From Crambe crambe (lineage: Eukaryota; Porifera; Demospongiae; Poecilosclerida; Crambeidae), in assembly GCA_963924555.1 (NCBI GenBank), contig OZ004594.1, positions 6,727,563-6,791,562 on the forward strand: a stretch of DNA of 64,000 nt, written 5' to 3'. Below, in pieces: positions 12,801 through 24,338 of the stretch; positions within the stretch are counted from its first letter, which is position 1; each line of letters starts with the position of its first letter. Position numbers and translations under genes: made by a program. A model generated the notes under the pieces. The model saw nothing but the letters and a program-made list of their open reading frames with translations, made no database searches and was not told the DNA's origin.

Positions 12801-15640
12801 GCTAGACTCATTTGTGATAGTCCAACCGTAAGGTAAGTTACATTGGCTATAGCCATTTGTTAAAATGTCTATAGCCAGTTTGTTGATTCAAGTTTGGCTC
12901 GTGTTTCCATTGATGGTCCTACATTGGCTGTAGCTAGTGGATGTTTCTGATGGTCCTACCATACCGTAGGTACCAAATGGGCAGTCTAAATAGCTCTATC
13001 TGGTATTTCCATGGCTGATGTTGAATGGTCCAACCGTAGGTTCATGGCTATAGCTGCCTTGGAAGATGGAAGCACCAGGAGAGCAGCCTCAAGTGGAGAA
13101 GACCTGTTCAAGACTCAAATTGTAAGTTTATCTATAGCCTGTTTGGTCTAAGTAGCTATAATATCGTGGCTTGTTTCCATTTTCGATGGTCCAACCGTAG
13201 GTACAGTGGCTATGGTAGCTATAGCTGATATTATTTCCATAGCTGATGTTTCCATTTCTGATGGTCCTACCGTACTGTAGGTACCAAATGGCAATGGCTG
13301 TAGCTAGATTGAAAAGTGGTTATGGCCATTTGTTAAAATTAATGTCAGTCTAAATATGCCACATAGCTCACGTTGATGGTCCAACTGTAGGTACGTCAAC
13401 TATAGCCAGTTTGTTGATGGATTGGTTATAGCCTTTTGGTTGAATGGCTATAGCTGATGTTTCCATTTAGCCATAGCCATTAGGTACGCTCTACCATAGT
13501 TCTACCACAGCTTTCCTATAAGATTGTCACCCTCAACTCTCACTGTTTCGGTCCAATTTGCATCTTGTCTTTGAATGCAGTAGGCCTATGTGAGCTCCCT
13601 CAAAATCAGCTCCATTGTGATCTGGAAAATCTATCTGAAGACGTAACCCCTTTTCATAGCCCACCATGAGATAAATCCTCTTTCTAACCGGGTACCCCTA
13701 CAGGAATTCATGGCTATAGCCAGTGTGTTAAAATGGCAGTCTAAATAGCTATAGCCAATGTTTCCAATTGCCAGTTTGTTAAAATATCTTTATGCAGAAG
13801 GTGGACACAAGGTTGGAAATGAAATTTTTAACTCAATCTTACCTTTGTAGCTGATTCGAGCTGATCACACACTTCAGTAGATGATGATAGCAAACCCAAC
13901 TCTTCTGATACATAATCAGCCTTGCCAATTAGCCATCAGCAGAAATTGGGTGCATTGCCTTCAGCTTCTTGTCTGTTCACACATGGTGCCTAGATATTTA
14001 ATTTACCAAGGCTATATATAGACTTGCAATTTTTTGCAAGAGGGTACATTGTGAATCCATATTGAACCTTCAGCTTCTTGTCCATTCACACGTGGTGCCC
14101 AGAAATTTACCAAGGCTATAGACTTGCAATTTTTTGCAAGACAGATAAGACTCAAATGTGAATCTAAGCATTCAGCATGATGCCTAACCTCACTTTTTTG
14201 AACATTATAATCCAATTTGGTCACAAAAATTGTTTTCCTACCAATGCTACACCAAATAAGCAGGCTGCCATATTATGGCTACTCCTTGCAGCAAGGTAAA
14301 TACCCTCTAATCGTGATCCCTGAAATGAGGCAACCCCCGTATTCAGGAAGTCTCAATTTATACTTCATAAGGTGCTTTGCAAGTTGGTTGGCAGAGTTTG
14401 CGTCTTAACTGTCATGTCAGTGAATTGCAAGTTGGTTGTCCAATGCTAAAAGACTTCGACTCGGTCCAATTTGCATCTTTTTTTTTTTGAATGCTGTGAG
14501 GTTCTCTAGCTCCCAGCTATTGTTATTTGGAAAGCTGGCTGAAGACAATATAATTTTTCCTATATCTATCTCTTTAGCTATTGACTGGAAGAGCCAGGAG
14601 ATCAGCTCGAATCTAACCGTGGAGGAGAAAGCCTCTTCTCGAGGAGATGGAGATCAAGCTAAATCCTCTTTCCAACCCGGTACCCCTATGTAGGTTCATT
14701 TCTGATAGTCCAACCGTTGGTGATTTATATTGGCAGTCTATTAAAATATCCGTAGCCAATTTGTTAATGTTATGCAACTGTACTGAAGGCGGAGAAAAGT
14801 TGCATTAGTCACACACAATCTTACCTTCGTAGCTGATATGAGTTGATCACAAACTTCAGTAGATGATGACAGAAAACCCCGATACATAATCAGCCTTGCC
14901 GATTAGCAATTAGCACAAGTAGGGTGCATTGCATTCTTGTCCATTCACACGTGGTGCCTAGATAGAAATTTGCCAAGGCTATAATATATAGACTTGCAAT
15001 TTTTTACAAGCCGGATAGCACTCAAATGTGAATCTAAATATTCAGCATGATGCCTAGCCTCACTTCTGACTGTTAAAATCCAAATTGGAAATTTCAAAAA
15101 AAAATATCAATTGTTTTACGAGACCAATAGCATTCTAATGTGAATCTAGATTCACTTTTTGACTGTTAAAACCCATTAATGATTTTTTGAAATTACCAAG
15201 GCTACTAGACTTGTGATTTTTTACGAGATCAATAGCACTCAAATATGAAGCTAAATGTCCAGCATGATCCCTAGATTCACTTTTGACCGTTGAAATCCAA
15301 ATTGGTCAGGTATTGGGAAGTAATGTCAAGAGTTGGAATGACCTTGTAATATGCTTGCAAATCACCAATAAGAGTTCTTTGTAATCTGGGAAACTCGTCA
15401 CAAAGGTGAGTGCATACATGGTTGAGCCTGGCACGAATGCTAGTTGGACTAAATTTTAGCACATCGTGTCGCCAACAAATTTTCTCACCAAGATGACTTA
15501 TATGCATCTCCTTTGCTCTACATTAGATAATATAATAGATGTTGTGGCACACAAATCAGCACCGTTAAGGAACGATGCATTAAGTTCAGTATTGGTTTTT
15601 TTACTTGGTAGAGCTAAGTGGCTGCCCCAGGCATCATAAA
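9888..15640. repeat. mosaic of recurring short cassettes, no gene
   Basis: Cassettes such as GGCTATAGCCAGTTTGTTAA, ATGGCAGTCTAAATAGCTAT, GCTGATGTTTCCATTTCTGA and GTCCAACCGTAGGTA recur many times in varying order and with deletions. Longer segments (AGCTTCTTGTCCATTCACAC, CAGTAGATGATGATAG, CCTTGTAATGTGCTTGCAAA) also repeat. The same material is present at 49250-52650. The small ORFs here follow the repeat and shift frame between copies. Confidence 0.8.
11838..11905. repeat. GGGACCTGGTCCC tandem motif
   Basis: Two copies of a unit with the near-palindrome GGGACCTGGTCCCAT are followed by GTTGTTGGATAAAAAA. The same arrangement appears at 51968-52060. Confidence 0.6.
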
Positions 15641-15645
15641 CAAAC

Positions 15646-15731
15646 CTAGCATCGTCCCCAGGCTCTCTGCACAAAAAAGGAAGGGGAAGGAATCTCCACT
15701 TTTCACGTGGAGAGCCTGGGGATGAGGCTAG
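15646..15731. repeat. foldback element with CTAG..CCCAGGCTCTC ends
   Basis: Arms of 22 nt (15646-15667 and 15710-15731) match at about 20 positions and enclose a purine-rich loop. The terminal GGATGAGGCTAG resembles the GGAACGAGGCTAG after the foldback at 61387-61462, suggesting one MITE family. Confidence 0.65.
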
Positions 15732-17376
15732 ACAGTGCTTTGCAAGTTGGTTGGCAGATTTATATTACTGGCTTCTTAACATAAATATTGCTTGGACCTC
15801 AGGCCCTGAAATGAGGCATTCAGGTAGTCACTTCATATATCCACCATGAATGAGGGTAGCAGCCCAAATTAGTTTACACCACCCAGGTTTTGTGACCACT
15901 CCCTGTTCTAGCAGAGCTCCTATTCGTATGCCTTCTAGCTTAGCCAGAGCTCATATTAATACTGTTCAATCCTAGTAAGTTTGTAGGTGTGTGGCTTTCT
16001 CCAGAGCTATAAAGCTGTATGAATGTACAGTCGATATGGCTATATACTAGCTCTTTAGCTTCCCAATGAATTCAGTTAGGTCTTATTTAGTCGCACATTC
16101 CTGTTGAGTTTATGGTGTTGTGATTGTGTGTTGTCGTCCATTTGCAGTGTGAGGGCAGAGCTAAAAATAAGGGTTCAATGTTGCCAGGACAACTTGTCCT
16201 AGCAAAATGAGATTTGATTGGTCATTTAGTAAAGTTGGTCGGACATAATATATACACAGCGGGGAAAAAAAAAGAAAAAGGCAGGACTGCGCGCGCTGTC
16301 CATGTGGAGCATGCGCAGTGCGCTCACTACATTAAAGTGGGCGGAGTCTCGAACTAGAGTTAGTTAGAGAGAAGTTAGTTTCTCACCTCCTGACTCTAAG
16401 CAGTGCCAACTGAAGCCTAGATAAGAGTAACAAGGTACTGAAGGTAGCGTAGATAGCTTTGTTAGTTCATATTTTCAAGCGTATAAGCTCGAAAGCCTAC
16501 CAAAGTTCTGGTTTCAGCTGCTGGATTTTCCTTGCACGAAGCTTTCATGGCTGACTAGCTAACTTTAACGATTCATTTGAAGCCTTTCTACTTTAGTCTA
16601 AATTCCAAAGCTTGGTTAGAAGTTTGTTCAAGGATCATTTTAGTCTGAAACTGTTGTTAGGACATTGTGGCAGTGCAAACTGTGAATTGATCGTTCAAAT
16701 CTGATATTTTTAGCTCTGTGAGGGTGTGCTAAAAGTTGTCTTGTTTACTGGGTCTTTGCTGGGTCAGCTAATCCAAAGATCCCGTACATTATAGTTGTCG
16801 TATTGAGCTGGAAAGTGTTGGAATGTGTGGTGCAGTGAGAACCAAGTATTATCTGACATAGATGACGACTGTGTGTGTTGAGTCAACTCTTTCAAACTGG
16901 CCATTCCTGCATGTTTGTATGTTTCTCCATATCCATCGACTCCTGTCAGTCCTACATTATCTTGTCATCAGTATAATACGTCACCATGTCGTAGTGGCCA
17001 GTTCTCTGACATGTCATCCTCACTAGTCCTTTAGGTCAGAGGTCAAGTATAACCCGTGCCATGTGACCAGTAGTCAGAAATAGGTGCTTTTGTACAATTA
17101 AGGGCTTCCTGCTGCCATGGTACAGTGCTTTGCAAGAGTCTTAAATTGACTTCAACTTGCATCTATTGAAGAAAGCTTACACAGCTCTTTTAGATTTCCC
17201 ATCTTGGTAATAGCACTCAATAGAGATTGTACATAACTACAACTGCAGTTAAGATATAAACTCTGCCAACCAACTTGCAAAGCACTGTCTGAAGTATACA
17301 GTGAGACCTCCTAAATACAGGGGTTGCCCTCATTTCAGGGATCCCGATTATAGGGAGTTTATTATTATTTATATAT
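15732..17376. other. gene-free stretch with a GC-rich promoter-like patch
   Basis: No ORF or splice structure is convincing. The patch at 16285-16345 is GC-richer than its surroundings. TTGCAAAGCACTG-type segments (near 15735, 17115 and 17275) belong to a dispersed repeat. Confidence 0.5.
16309..16324. promoter_or_regulatory. NRF1-like GCATGCGCAGTGCGC site
   Basis: GCATGCGCAGTGCGCT fits the alternating GCGCAYGCGC type of motif bound by NRF1 in animals, and lies in the one GC-rich spot of a long AT-rich stretch. No coding exon was found downstream, so any transcript would be non-coding or its exons were missed. Confidence 0.3.
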
Positions 17377-17502
17377 GTGACAGTCGAGGGTAGAAATCAA
17401 ACTCTTTCTACTTAAGTTTGAAAGGCAGAAATTTATTGTATAGCATCAGTCGTGACAAAAGTAAACTTTGACTAAAACTTGATTTCTACCCTAGACTGTC
17501 AC
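17377..17502. repeat. 126-bp foldback element
   Basis: Arms of 24 nt, GTGACAGTC(G/T)AGGGTAG.. and its inverse, differ at one position. No ORF lies inside. Non-autonomous MITE-type element. Confidence 0.75.
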
Positions 17503-17584
17503 ATGTACATGTATGCAAGATATTCCCTGTAGCAAGTCTGTTGGCAGAGTTCGTGTATTCCAACCAACTGACAAAGCAGTACCA

Positions 17585-17740
17585 TCTGCAACAACAAGCT
17601 TAGACTCCTTTTTCTTGAAGCTAGCCGATACGCCTCATACGCCTGACTGCTGCTGATGCCTAATTGACTTTGTCAATTGGGTACCAGAAGGGTCAGGTTT
17701 GTTCTCTCCACTACAAGAGTTTGAATGATATCGGTGATGA
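17585..17740. repeat. dispersed repeat family with TGCCTAATTG..CAATTGGGTACC core
   Basis: The hairpin-like core plus AGGGTCAGGTTTG and TCTCTCCACTA recurs at about 41690-41765, 43645-43690, 52090-52165 (inverted) and 56090-56225. Copies sit next to other repeats, typical of a non-autonomous transposon family. Confidence 0.7.
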
Positions 17741-18884
17741 TATGCGGTAAATATAACTAAAACTATATACAATTAAATTGCATTTCTTTTTTTGTTGATT
17801 ATTACCAAACAGTTGCTGTAGAGAGACACAAAGAGGTGGAGAGACAATCCCCTATTCGTAATCGTAATTCGTAATTCGTAATGATCGTAATTATTATGGT
17901 CAGTCAAGTACGCAATGGGCCTATCTCTGACAACACTCACAAAACTTAGTGGCTACAAACATGTTTTCCACAGTTTTATATATCCCTATACCCTTCCTAT
18001 CTGAATTCATTGTAATATAAATTTTACATCAACTTTTTATGGTAAAGATGCAGCTTTGCATATTTCATCCTGCGTAATGGTCGCTGGTTCAAGATGATGA
18101 TATTAAACAGACACTTCAGTTGATTATAGCTACATCTGTTTGACACACAATCTTACCTACATGGCTTGTTCGAGTTGACCACACACTTTAGTAGACGATG
18201 ACAGCAAACCCAATTCTTTTGATACGTAATCGGCTAGCATCAGCAGCAGTCGGGTGCATTGCATATTAGTGAGTAGTTTGTAAAACAATTGTCTTACATC
18301 AGGCAGGGATGAGGTGGTGGCCTTGAAGTAATGAGATGTTTTCAAAACCCTATATATTGTTCTTAGCCACTAGCTATTCCAGAGGTGCTGCCTATCTCTG
18401 CCTCGTGTTTGACAACTGTTCTGCAAGGATGGGCTAATGATAAAGTATGCAACAGTACAGAAGGTGACACACAGCACAAACTAAGATAGACATTAGCTAT
18501 GACTATAGCAATCTTACCTATGTAGCTGGTTCAAGCTAATCACACACTTTGGTAGGTGATTATAGCGAAATAATTGCAACTCGTAATTGGCAAGGCGTCA
18601 GCAGAAATCAGGTGCATTGCATATCGAACCTTGGTCTTCGCATTGACTGATCCTTCAGCTTCGTGTCCATTTACACATAATGCCTGGCCTAATGGCCTAG
18701 ATTCACTTTGGACTTTAAAAAAATCGTTTAAATTTTTTTTCTCCAATTTTTGGAATTTACCAATATTACTCAAATGTATCTGTGTAAGCTTATCAAGTGG
18801 ATTGTAGGAGCTTAGCTTATCTAATTTACAGTTTTCTGCATGGCGCTTCTCGCCACTTACATGACTCTCTCTCATACTAGTATA
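17741..18884. other. gene-free stretch with repeat fragments
   Basis: Fragments of the 10-15 kb mosaic (CACACTTYAGTAGAYGATG and CAGCAGAAATCAGGTGCATTG types) appear near 18170 and 18550-18620. The ORFs at 18157-18345 and 18540-18875 read through them and are not supported as genes. Confidence 0.5.
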
Positions 18885-19140
18885 TTGTATATCTGTAATT
18901 TCATAGAAATCCCCCTGATGGTTTTCGAGATATGGTATTACAGTAATAACCCCTTAATGACTTAACGGAATTCAGATATGTTGTAGGGATGTACTAGTAT
19001 ATTATTGTATATCTGTAATTTCATAGTGATGGTTTTCAAGATATCGTATTATGGTAATAACCCCTTAATGACCTAACGGAATTCAAAGAATTTAAAATAT
19101 GTGGTATGAAATTACTAGTATGTGTAATTTCATAGAAATC
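18885..19140. repeat. tandem repeat around AATAACCCCTTAATGAC
   Basis: Two to three diverged units contain TATATCTGTAATTTCATAG, GGTTTTCGAGATATGGTATT and AATAACCCCTTAATGACTTA. The same family is at 56255-56640. Both copies lie just 3' of a minus-strand gene. Confidence 0.75.
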
Positions 19141-19523
19141 CCTTTTGTTATTAAGGAGTTATTTTGTCATCATTGGGAGATACCTATAACAAGGGTAAGC
19201 ATACAAATTTCTACTAGGAATCACCAGGCTCCAAGTTACTTTGGAAAGTTGCAAAGATGCAAAAAAAAAAGTCAACCTTTTCAATCCCGTATCCATCACT
19301 TGTATAATGTAGATGAACATTTACATTTGACATGCATTTATATCGCAAATCTTCTGCTATACAGTTTGTTACTCTTAAAAAATATATATATTATATATAG
19401 CAAATCTTATAGTATACAGTGTTACATCTTAAAAAAAAAATTTTTATATAGGTCTACTATACAGTGTTACATCTTTAAAAAAACCAAACAAAACACGATT
19501 GCCGTGTGTTGCATTAATTTTAT

Positions 19524-20923
19524 TCAAGTCTCGGCAAAATATTCTGGAAACCAGTTGAGAGACATTATGTGCACATTTTTATCCTTTGGTTTAGTAGGCT
19601 GGAAAGTGGCATAAATGTAAAAGTGTTCTTCAAATCCAAGTTTATCACGATAAAAGTCATAAACCGTAGTCGATGTATTTGGCATTGTCAATTCTTTTAA
19701 ATGTTTGTATTTCGTATCGTGGTTGTGATACTTTGAGTAGGAACACTGGATGAAGTAAACGAAATTATTTGAACAATTGAAAAGTATCAAATCAATGGCT
19801 GGATGGTTTCGCATCAATTGTATCAACACCACACCAACGCTACGACGAATGTCGTCGTCAGTGCTTGTCTGTATGATCCTTTCGGTGACGACGGGTAATG
19901 CCAAAGGTAGTAATCCACTACTGTTCCGACAATCTTGATTAGTTAGGAGTATATATTCTGCCACAGCCTCCAGCCTGTCGAAGGACGAGCCGCTATGTTG
20001 CACGGCCACATATCCTAACTTGTACACGAGTTCCAAGTAACGAAGATGTGCTAGATAACAGGTGGATCCAACTTTGTACGCGATGCCCATATTTACAAGC
20101 TGCAACAGGTTCGACCTCCCATAAAATAGGGTATGCACAGCCTTTGCAAGGTCAGCCTTGGATGCAAACATCTGTTGCTCTCGGTTTATAAACAACATGG
20201 CTGAACTCAGCTGTCCCGTGATGATGCGATCCATTGCCACAAAATTGCCAAACATCAAAAAGTCAGCAATATAGCCTGGTGTTCCACTGGTTATGAAAAG
20301 TAAGCGTAGTATTTCTATACTACTAATTACTTTCTCCTTCTTGATTCTTTCATTATCAATCAGATCAACACTGATACAATGGTTCGGTGGATCCTCATCA
20401 CTGACAGTATACCCGTACTTAGTGAGCACCTTGTACATATCAGAGAGATGAAAAGGGGTAACATAGAAAGGAACAGATCTGGTCCCAAGTTCCTTCGTAA
20501 GCCACTTCTCTGGATTGCTGTCAGATCCGTGCTTCACTACCATTTGTGGACTGAAGGCTGCAATAATCAGCGAATACTTTTGAAGTTGGAGAAGACCTTC
20601 ATACAATTGCGCATTATCCAACAAGAGAATAGTTTGAGATTGTTTACCTATCTTTTTCAGGGCTTCATTCAAAAGAATCAAGTCTTTCCATTGGGCCAAG
20701 TCTACATATAAAAGCCCGAACTCGCTAATCTCTAATGTATTTCCCAGTAATCGTAAGGAAATGGTCTTCCCAAAATCGGAGGGGCCCACAACAGAAATCA
20801 ATCTCCTGGAACTTCTATAAGTCCACACCTGATGTACCAAACTCAAAAACTTCTCAAAGACAGATGACTTTATCCAAGTTTTATTCGCCACTAATGCTTC
20901 AGATGAATGCTTCAGTACAGAAC
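19524..20923 (-). CDS. Crinkler-like protein: P-loop ATPase with C-terminal nuclease-like domain
   Basis: An uninterrupted frame of about 466 codons starts after a CTCTACACAG acceptor, so at least one 5' exon is missing; none was found upstream. The ATP-binding loop is GPSDFGKT and the Walker B-like strand is TILLLDNAQ. The C-terminal part (about the last 100 residues) has IDLILFNCSNN and VYFIQCSYSK, which fits the D..(E/Q)xK core of the PD-(D/E)xK domain seen in Crinkler-RHS proteins. That family combines AAA+ ATPases or kinases with such nucleases and is widespread in eukaryotes, as pathogen effectors and as transposon-associated proteins. In an animal the role is unknown. Assignment rests on motif order and length, without a database search. 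Confidence 0.6.
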
Positions 20924-21017
20924 CTGTGTAGAGCATGCAAAAAAATTAGGTGCATGGCATAGTGAAAAGGCATTTTTAATGAAAGGGAAAAAAAAATGCT
21001 TAATAAAAAAAAAAAAA

Positions 21018-21188
21018 CATGTAGGGTTAGCCTGTACTTTAACCTATAGCAGTTTCTGTCAAAATTATGCTGCCTTTGATAATAATCCCTACATCACTGC
21101 CTAGAACTGTTACACTTACATGAACAATTAAAGCAGTGATGTAGGGATTATTATCAAAGGCAGCATAATTTTGATCTAACCCTACATG
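21018..21188. mobile_element. foldback element with perfect 41-nt arms
   Basis: Outer ends CATGTAGGGTTAG and CTAACCCTACATG are inverse. Inner arms at 21060-21100 and 21133-21173 are perfectly complementary over 41 nt. It lies about 100 bp upstream of the Crinkler-like exon, probably in its first intron or promoter. Confidence 0.8.
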
Positions 21189-21505
21189 GCCTTTTTATTT
21201 AGCATAATTTTTTTTTACTTTCACTCGTTTACTTCAAGATCTTTTCTTGCTAAAATTATATAGTTAATTTCTGGGATGGCACATGCGTGATTGCCACAGA
21301 TGCGCATTCGTTAAATGATGTCGTTAATTTCATAAGCATATGCTAATACCTTTTCCCTCATTAGTTCTGTGCAAAGTAAAAGCTTAAAGTTACTACAGCC
21401 AAGTATAATGAGTGGTGGCCAAAATAGCCCAAGTGGTTGCCTGTTGACCAGCGTAGGCAGAATCCTGCTAACAGCAGCTGCCTGGCTGATACGAGTAATG
21501 ATTAA

Positions 21506-21636
21506 TAGGCAATCACATGCTTTTTCGTGCAATTTGGGTATAATTGCATTGAAATTGTATAAATTGTACTCTGGCTCATGCGCCAGTTTCTCATGCAATT
21601 ATACCCAAATTGCACTCAAAAGCATGTGATTACCTA
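21506..21636. mobile_element. foldback element with 44-nt arms
   Basis: Arms 21506-21549 and 21593-21636 are inverse with about four mismatches (core GCAATTTGGGTATAATTGCA). The ORFs reading across it on both strands are artefacts of the palindrome. Confidence 0.75.
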
Positions 21637-22241
21637 TACAAATGGCTGCACTGACATAGTATAATGAAAAGTCATTTGATACGAGCGATTATTTTTGAGG
21701 AAAACTGCGTGGATAACGTTGGTGAAAGCACATTGTGTGGTTATAGTTGAACATGTTGTCACATCATGGAGCTACAGCCTGGCAAGATGAATCTGATTAA
21801 CGAATCAAAAATTTTAGATTTAGACGGTGGCTGGTGACGATTGTTGACGCTGTTCTGGAGGAGTCTGAGCGGACATATCTTCTGCATTTTTTTCTAGATG
21901 TAAGCAGTTTAGTTGAGCCTATAGCAAGAATATAGGCGTCTAGTTTGTATTGTTCGAATGAGAGAAGCCATGCCCATTCCGTGCTACCACACTCTCTGAT
22001 AGAAAAGGTTTTTTGGAGTCCAAGAGCCTTATAAATTCAAAAAAAAATGTAAAATCTGGTTTACCAACCCTCCACTGCAAGATGTCCAAATACTGCTGCT
22101 AATTAGTTGTGATAAGATCAATTAACAAAGGAATATATATAATAGGGGGAGCACGAGCGAGCCCCACACTAGCGAGTCGGCCAGGAGATTTCTACCATGT
22201 TTCGTACAGCTAAGACTGTAGTTTTCACATGCGATGACCAT
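21637..22241. other. gene-free stretch
   Basis: No ORF, splice structure or repeat of note was seen. Confidence 0.45.
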
Positions 22242-22570
22242 CTGGCAGCACAATCAACACATGATGCACTTTATTTTGAGAATTGTTATTCACTGACTAG
22301 CTAGCTATGGATAAAGCAGAAAAATTGAAGCGTAGAAGAGAATTTGGCAGCACAATCAACACACGAATCACAATGCACTTTATTTGAGAATTGTTATTCA
22401 CTGACTAGCTAGCTATGGATAAAGCAAAAAAAAATTGAAGCGTAGGAGAGTTCAACATGCCTCCGAAACTGTTGAGCGAAAGCGAAGGACAGGATCAAGC
22501 AAAGTGTGCTGCTCAAACTACCAAAGAAAGACGGGCCAGTTTGGAAAGAGCAAGGGATTAGCTAATTACC
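22242..22570 (+). pseudogene. tandem duplication carrying remnants of an Arg/Glu-rich reading frame
   Basis: A segment of about 100 bp (CACAATCAACACA ... GCTATGGATAAAGC) occurs twice, at about 22242-22343 and 22344-22449. Each copy contains a start reading MDKA..KLKRRR. After the second copy the sequence continues, through a frame change, as HASETVERKR and then KCAAQTTKERRASLERARD before a stop. Such Arg/Glu repeats are common at the N-terminus of transposon proteins (Helitron-like and others). Broken fragment; identity is a guess. Confidence 0.35.
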
Positions 22571-22668
22571 TGTGCATTCCCAACCCCCAATCTGCTTGAA
22601 GAAAATCACGTGATCTCTTTGATATGCATAGCTAATTATTTCCATGAAATGAAAAAAAGATGTAGGGC

Positions 22669-22963
22669 TCAGAACAAGGGTAGGGGGTCAATCTTTACCC
22701 AGCAAACATTTGACTTTTGTATCGTGATTATGTGGTGTGCACCAGCGCTCTCATTATGCCAGCCCCACAATGCTTGCATTTCCCTAGTACCAAACCTACA
22801 ATATTTACACTTGTATACATACGTACTTTTTTGTTCCTCCACAACATCCTCAGAATATTCCTGAAATTTATGAATCATTAATCAGATGTGGTATAGTTTT
22901 AGTGACATGCATACATGCATCATGTTATAAACATACCATGCGTGCCATCTTAGTTCTTGACAT
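22669..22963 (-). CDS. small two-exon gene, possible zinc finger
   Basis: Exon 1 (22963-22937) encodes MSRTKMARM and ends at a GTATGT donor; exon 2 (22860-22669) starts after AAATTTCAG in matching phase 0 and runs to a stop, giving 72 residues. The middle holds YKCKYCRFGTREMQALWGWH, a C-x2-C followed by His, like a C2H2-type finger. The sequence is not repetitive. A further 3' exon is possible, because a GTAAAG donor occurs before the stop. No family recognised. Confidence 0.4.
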
Positions 22964-23067
22964 GGTAATTGGGGATAGCAACCTGCATGATGAGAGGAAG
23001 ACCAGAGCATAAAAAATCAGACTTCATTCTAATGACCCTAGTGTATTAACCACAGCCTGCATGCATA

Positions 23068-23345
23068 CTCAACAGCACTCAACCTAGCCACAACGTGAAA
23101 ACGTTCTCCAAGTCTGTGACCCCTCCCCACTTCACCGGGAGCAACAAAACTCCACAAAGTACCATGGAATTATTTAAGTCAAACCCCCCACCCAACTAAA
23201 AGGTACAGCAAGGAAAGAAACTGAACCAAACCCTGGCTATAGTACCTAGCCACAACATGAACACATTCTCGACCCCTCCCCAGTTCACCCTTGCCAAGAA
23301 GATGGGAGCAGCAGGACTCCATAAAGTACCATGCAATTAAGTCAA
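23068..23345. repeat. tandem repeat flanking the large transposon (left side)
   Basis: Two copies of a unit of roughly 190 bp contain CCTAGCCACAACRTGAA, CCCCTCCCC and AAAGTACCATG. A partial copy in the same orientation lies at 30776-30888 on the other side of the transposon, so the element probably inserted into this array. Confidence 0.65.
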
Positions 23346-23396
23346 ATTTCGGTTCCATAGAATATGTCACTAAATTGTAAAAATTCCTACTATATA

Positions 23397-23861
23397 TAGG
23401 GAAGATTTAGTGACAAATTGTACTGAATCTCTCCTAATAATATAGGGAAGATTAGTGCCAGGTGCACTAAATCTCTCCTATAATAATATAGGGAAGATTT
23501 AGTGCCAGGTGCACTAAATCTCTCCTATAATAATATAGGGAAGATTTAGTGCCAGGTGCACTAAATCTCTCCTATAACAATATAGGGAGGATTTAGTGCC
23601 AGGTGCACTAAATCTCTCCTAAAATATAGGGAAGCTTTAGTGCCAGGTGCACTAAATCTCTCCTATGATAATGTATTATAGGGAAGCTTTAGTGCAAGGT
23701 GCACTAAATCACTCCTATAATAATATAGGGAAGATTTAGTGCAAGGTGCACTAAATCTCTCCTATAGTAATATAGGGAAGATTTAGTGCAAGGTACACTA
23801 AATCTCTCCTATGATAATATAGGGAGGATTTAGTGCCAGGTGCACTAAATCTCCTGTGATT
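23397..23861. repeat. left minisatellite array of the transposon
   Basis: About ten units of 46-50 bp, each with the imperfect palindrome TTAGTGCCAGGTGCACTAA followed by ATCTCTCCTATAATAATATA. A lone related copy (TTTTAGTGCACAGGCACTAAA-like) lies at about 24067. Confidence 0.9.
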
Positions 23862-24338
23862 CAAGCTAATAAGTCTCCAATTTCATCCCCCGTACTTATG
23901 TATCTGCTCATACCCTAGCACTTGTAGAACCCACAACACCTATGATGTCATATAAAGTGTGGAATGTAGTAAGCACTCATGTGCTCACATACATATCAAT
24001 TTTTATATGTACAGATTACATGCATCCAATAGGGGATATTCAGTCACTACACATCATAGCAGGAGGGTTTTAGTGCACAGGCACTAAATAAAAAATTCGT
24101 AAAAAGTAGCTGGAGCCTCAGACTGAGAGAACTATTCACTCAGCCTTCTATCACTGTTTCTGACTGATCATGAGACAATTGAAAGTGAAAATAAAAGTGA
24201 AAGTATTGACTACAGGGTAGATTAATTGTGTGCAAACAGTCTAAGAAGGTAGCCTGAGACTGTTACTTAAGGGCATCCAGCTTCTGTTATAAAGTAAGGC
24301 CTGCCATCAATAATCAAGAGTTGGTCAAGTTTAGCAAG

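Noticed and set aside
18380-18460. Possible tRNA gene
   Set aside because: A GGTTCAAG-like sequence occurs nearby (18076, 18530) but no cloverleaf with acceptor and anticodon stems could be drawn.
19099-19614. Plus-strand ORF of 171 codons
   Set aside because: AT-rich, built from the tandem repeat and poly-A runs, and antisense to the end of the Crinkler-like gene.
21311-21629. Overlapping ORFs on opposite strands
   Set aside because: They mirror each other because the sequence is a foldback; no protein features.
23397-23861. CRISPR-like array of palindromic repeats
   Set aside because: Units are contiguous copies with no unique spacers, an inverted counterpart flanks the same coding region, and the surrounding genes are eukaryotic.
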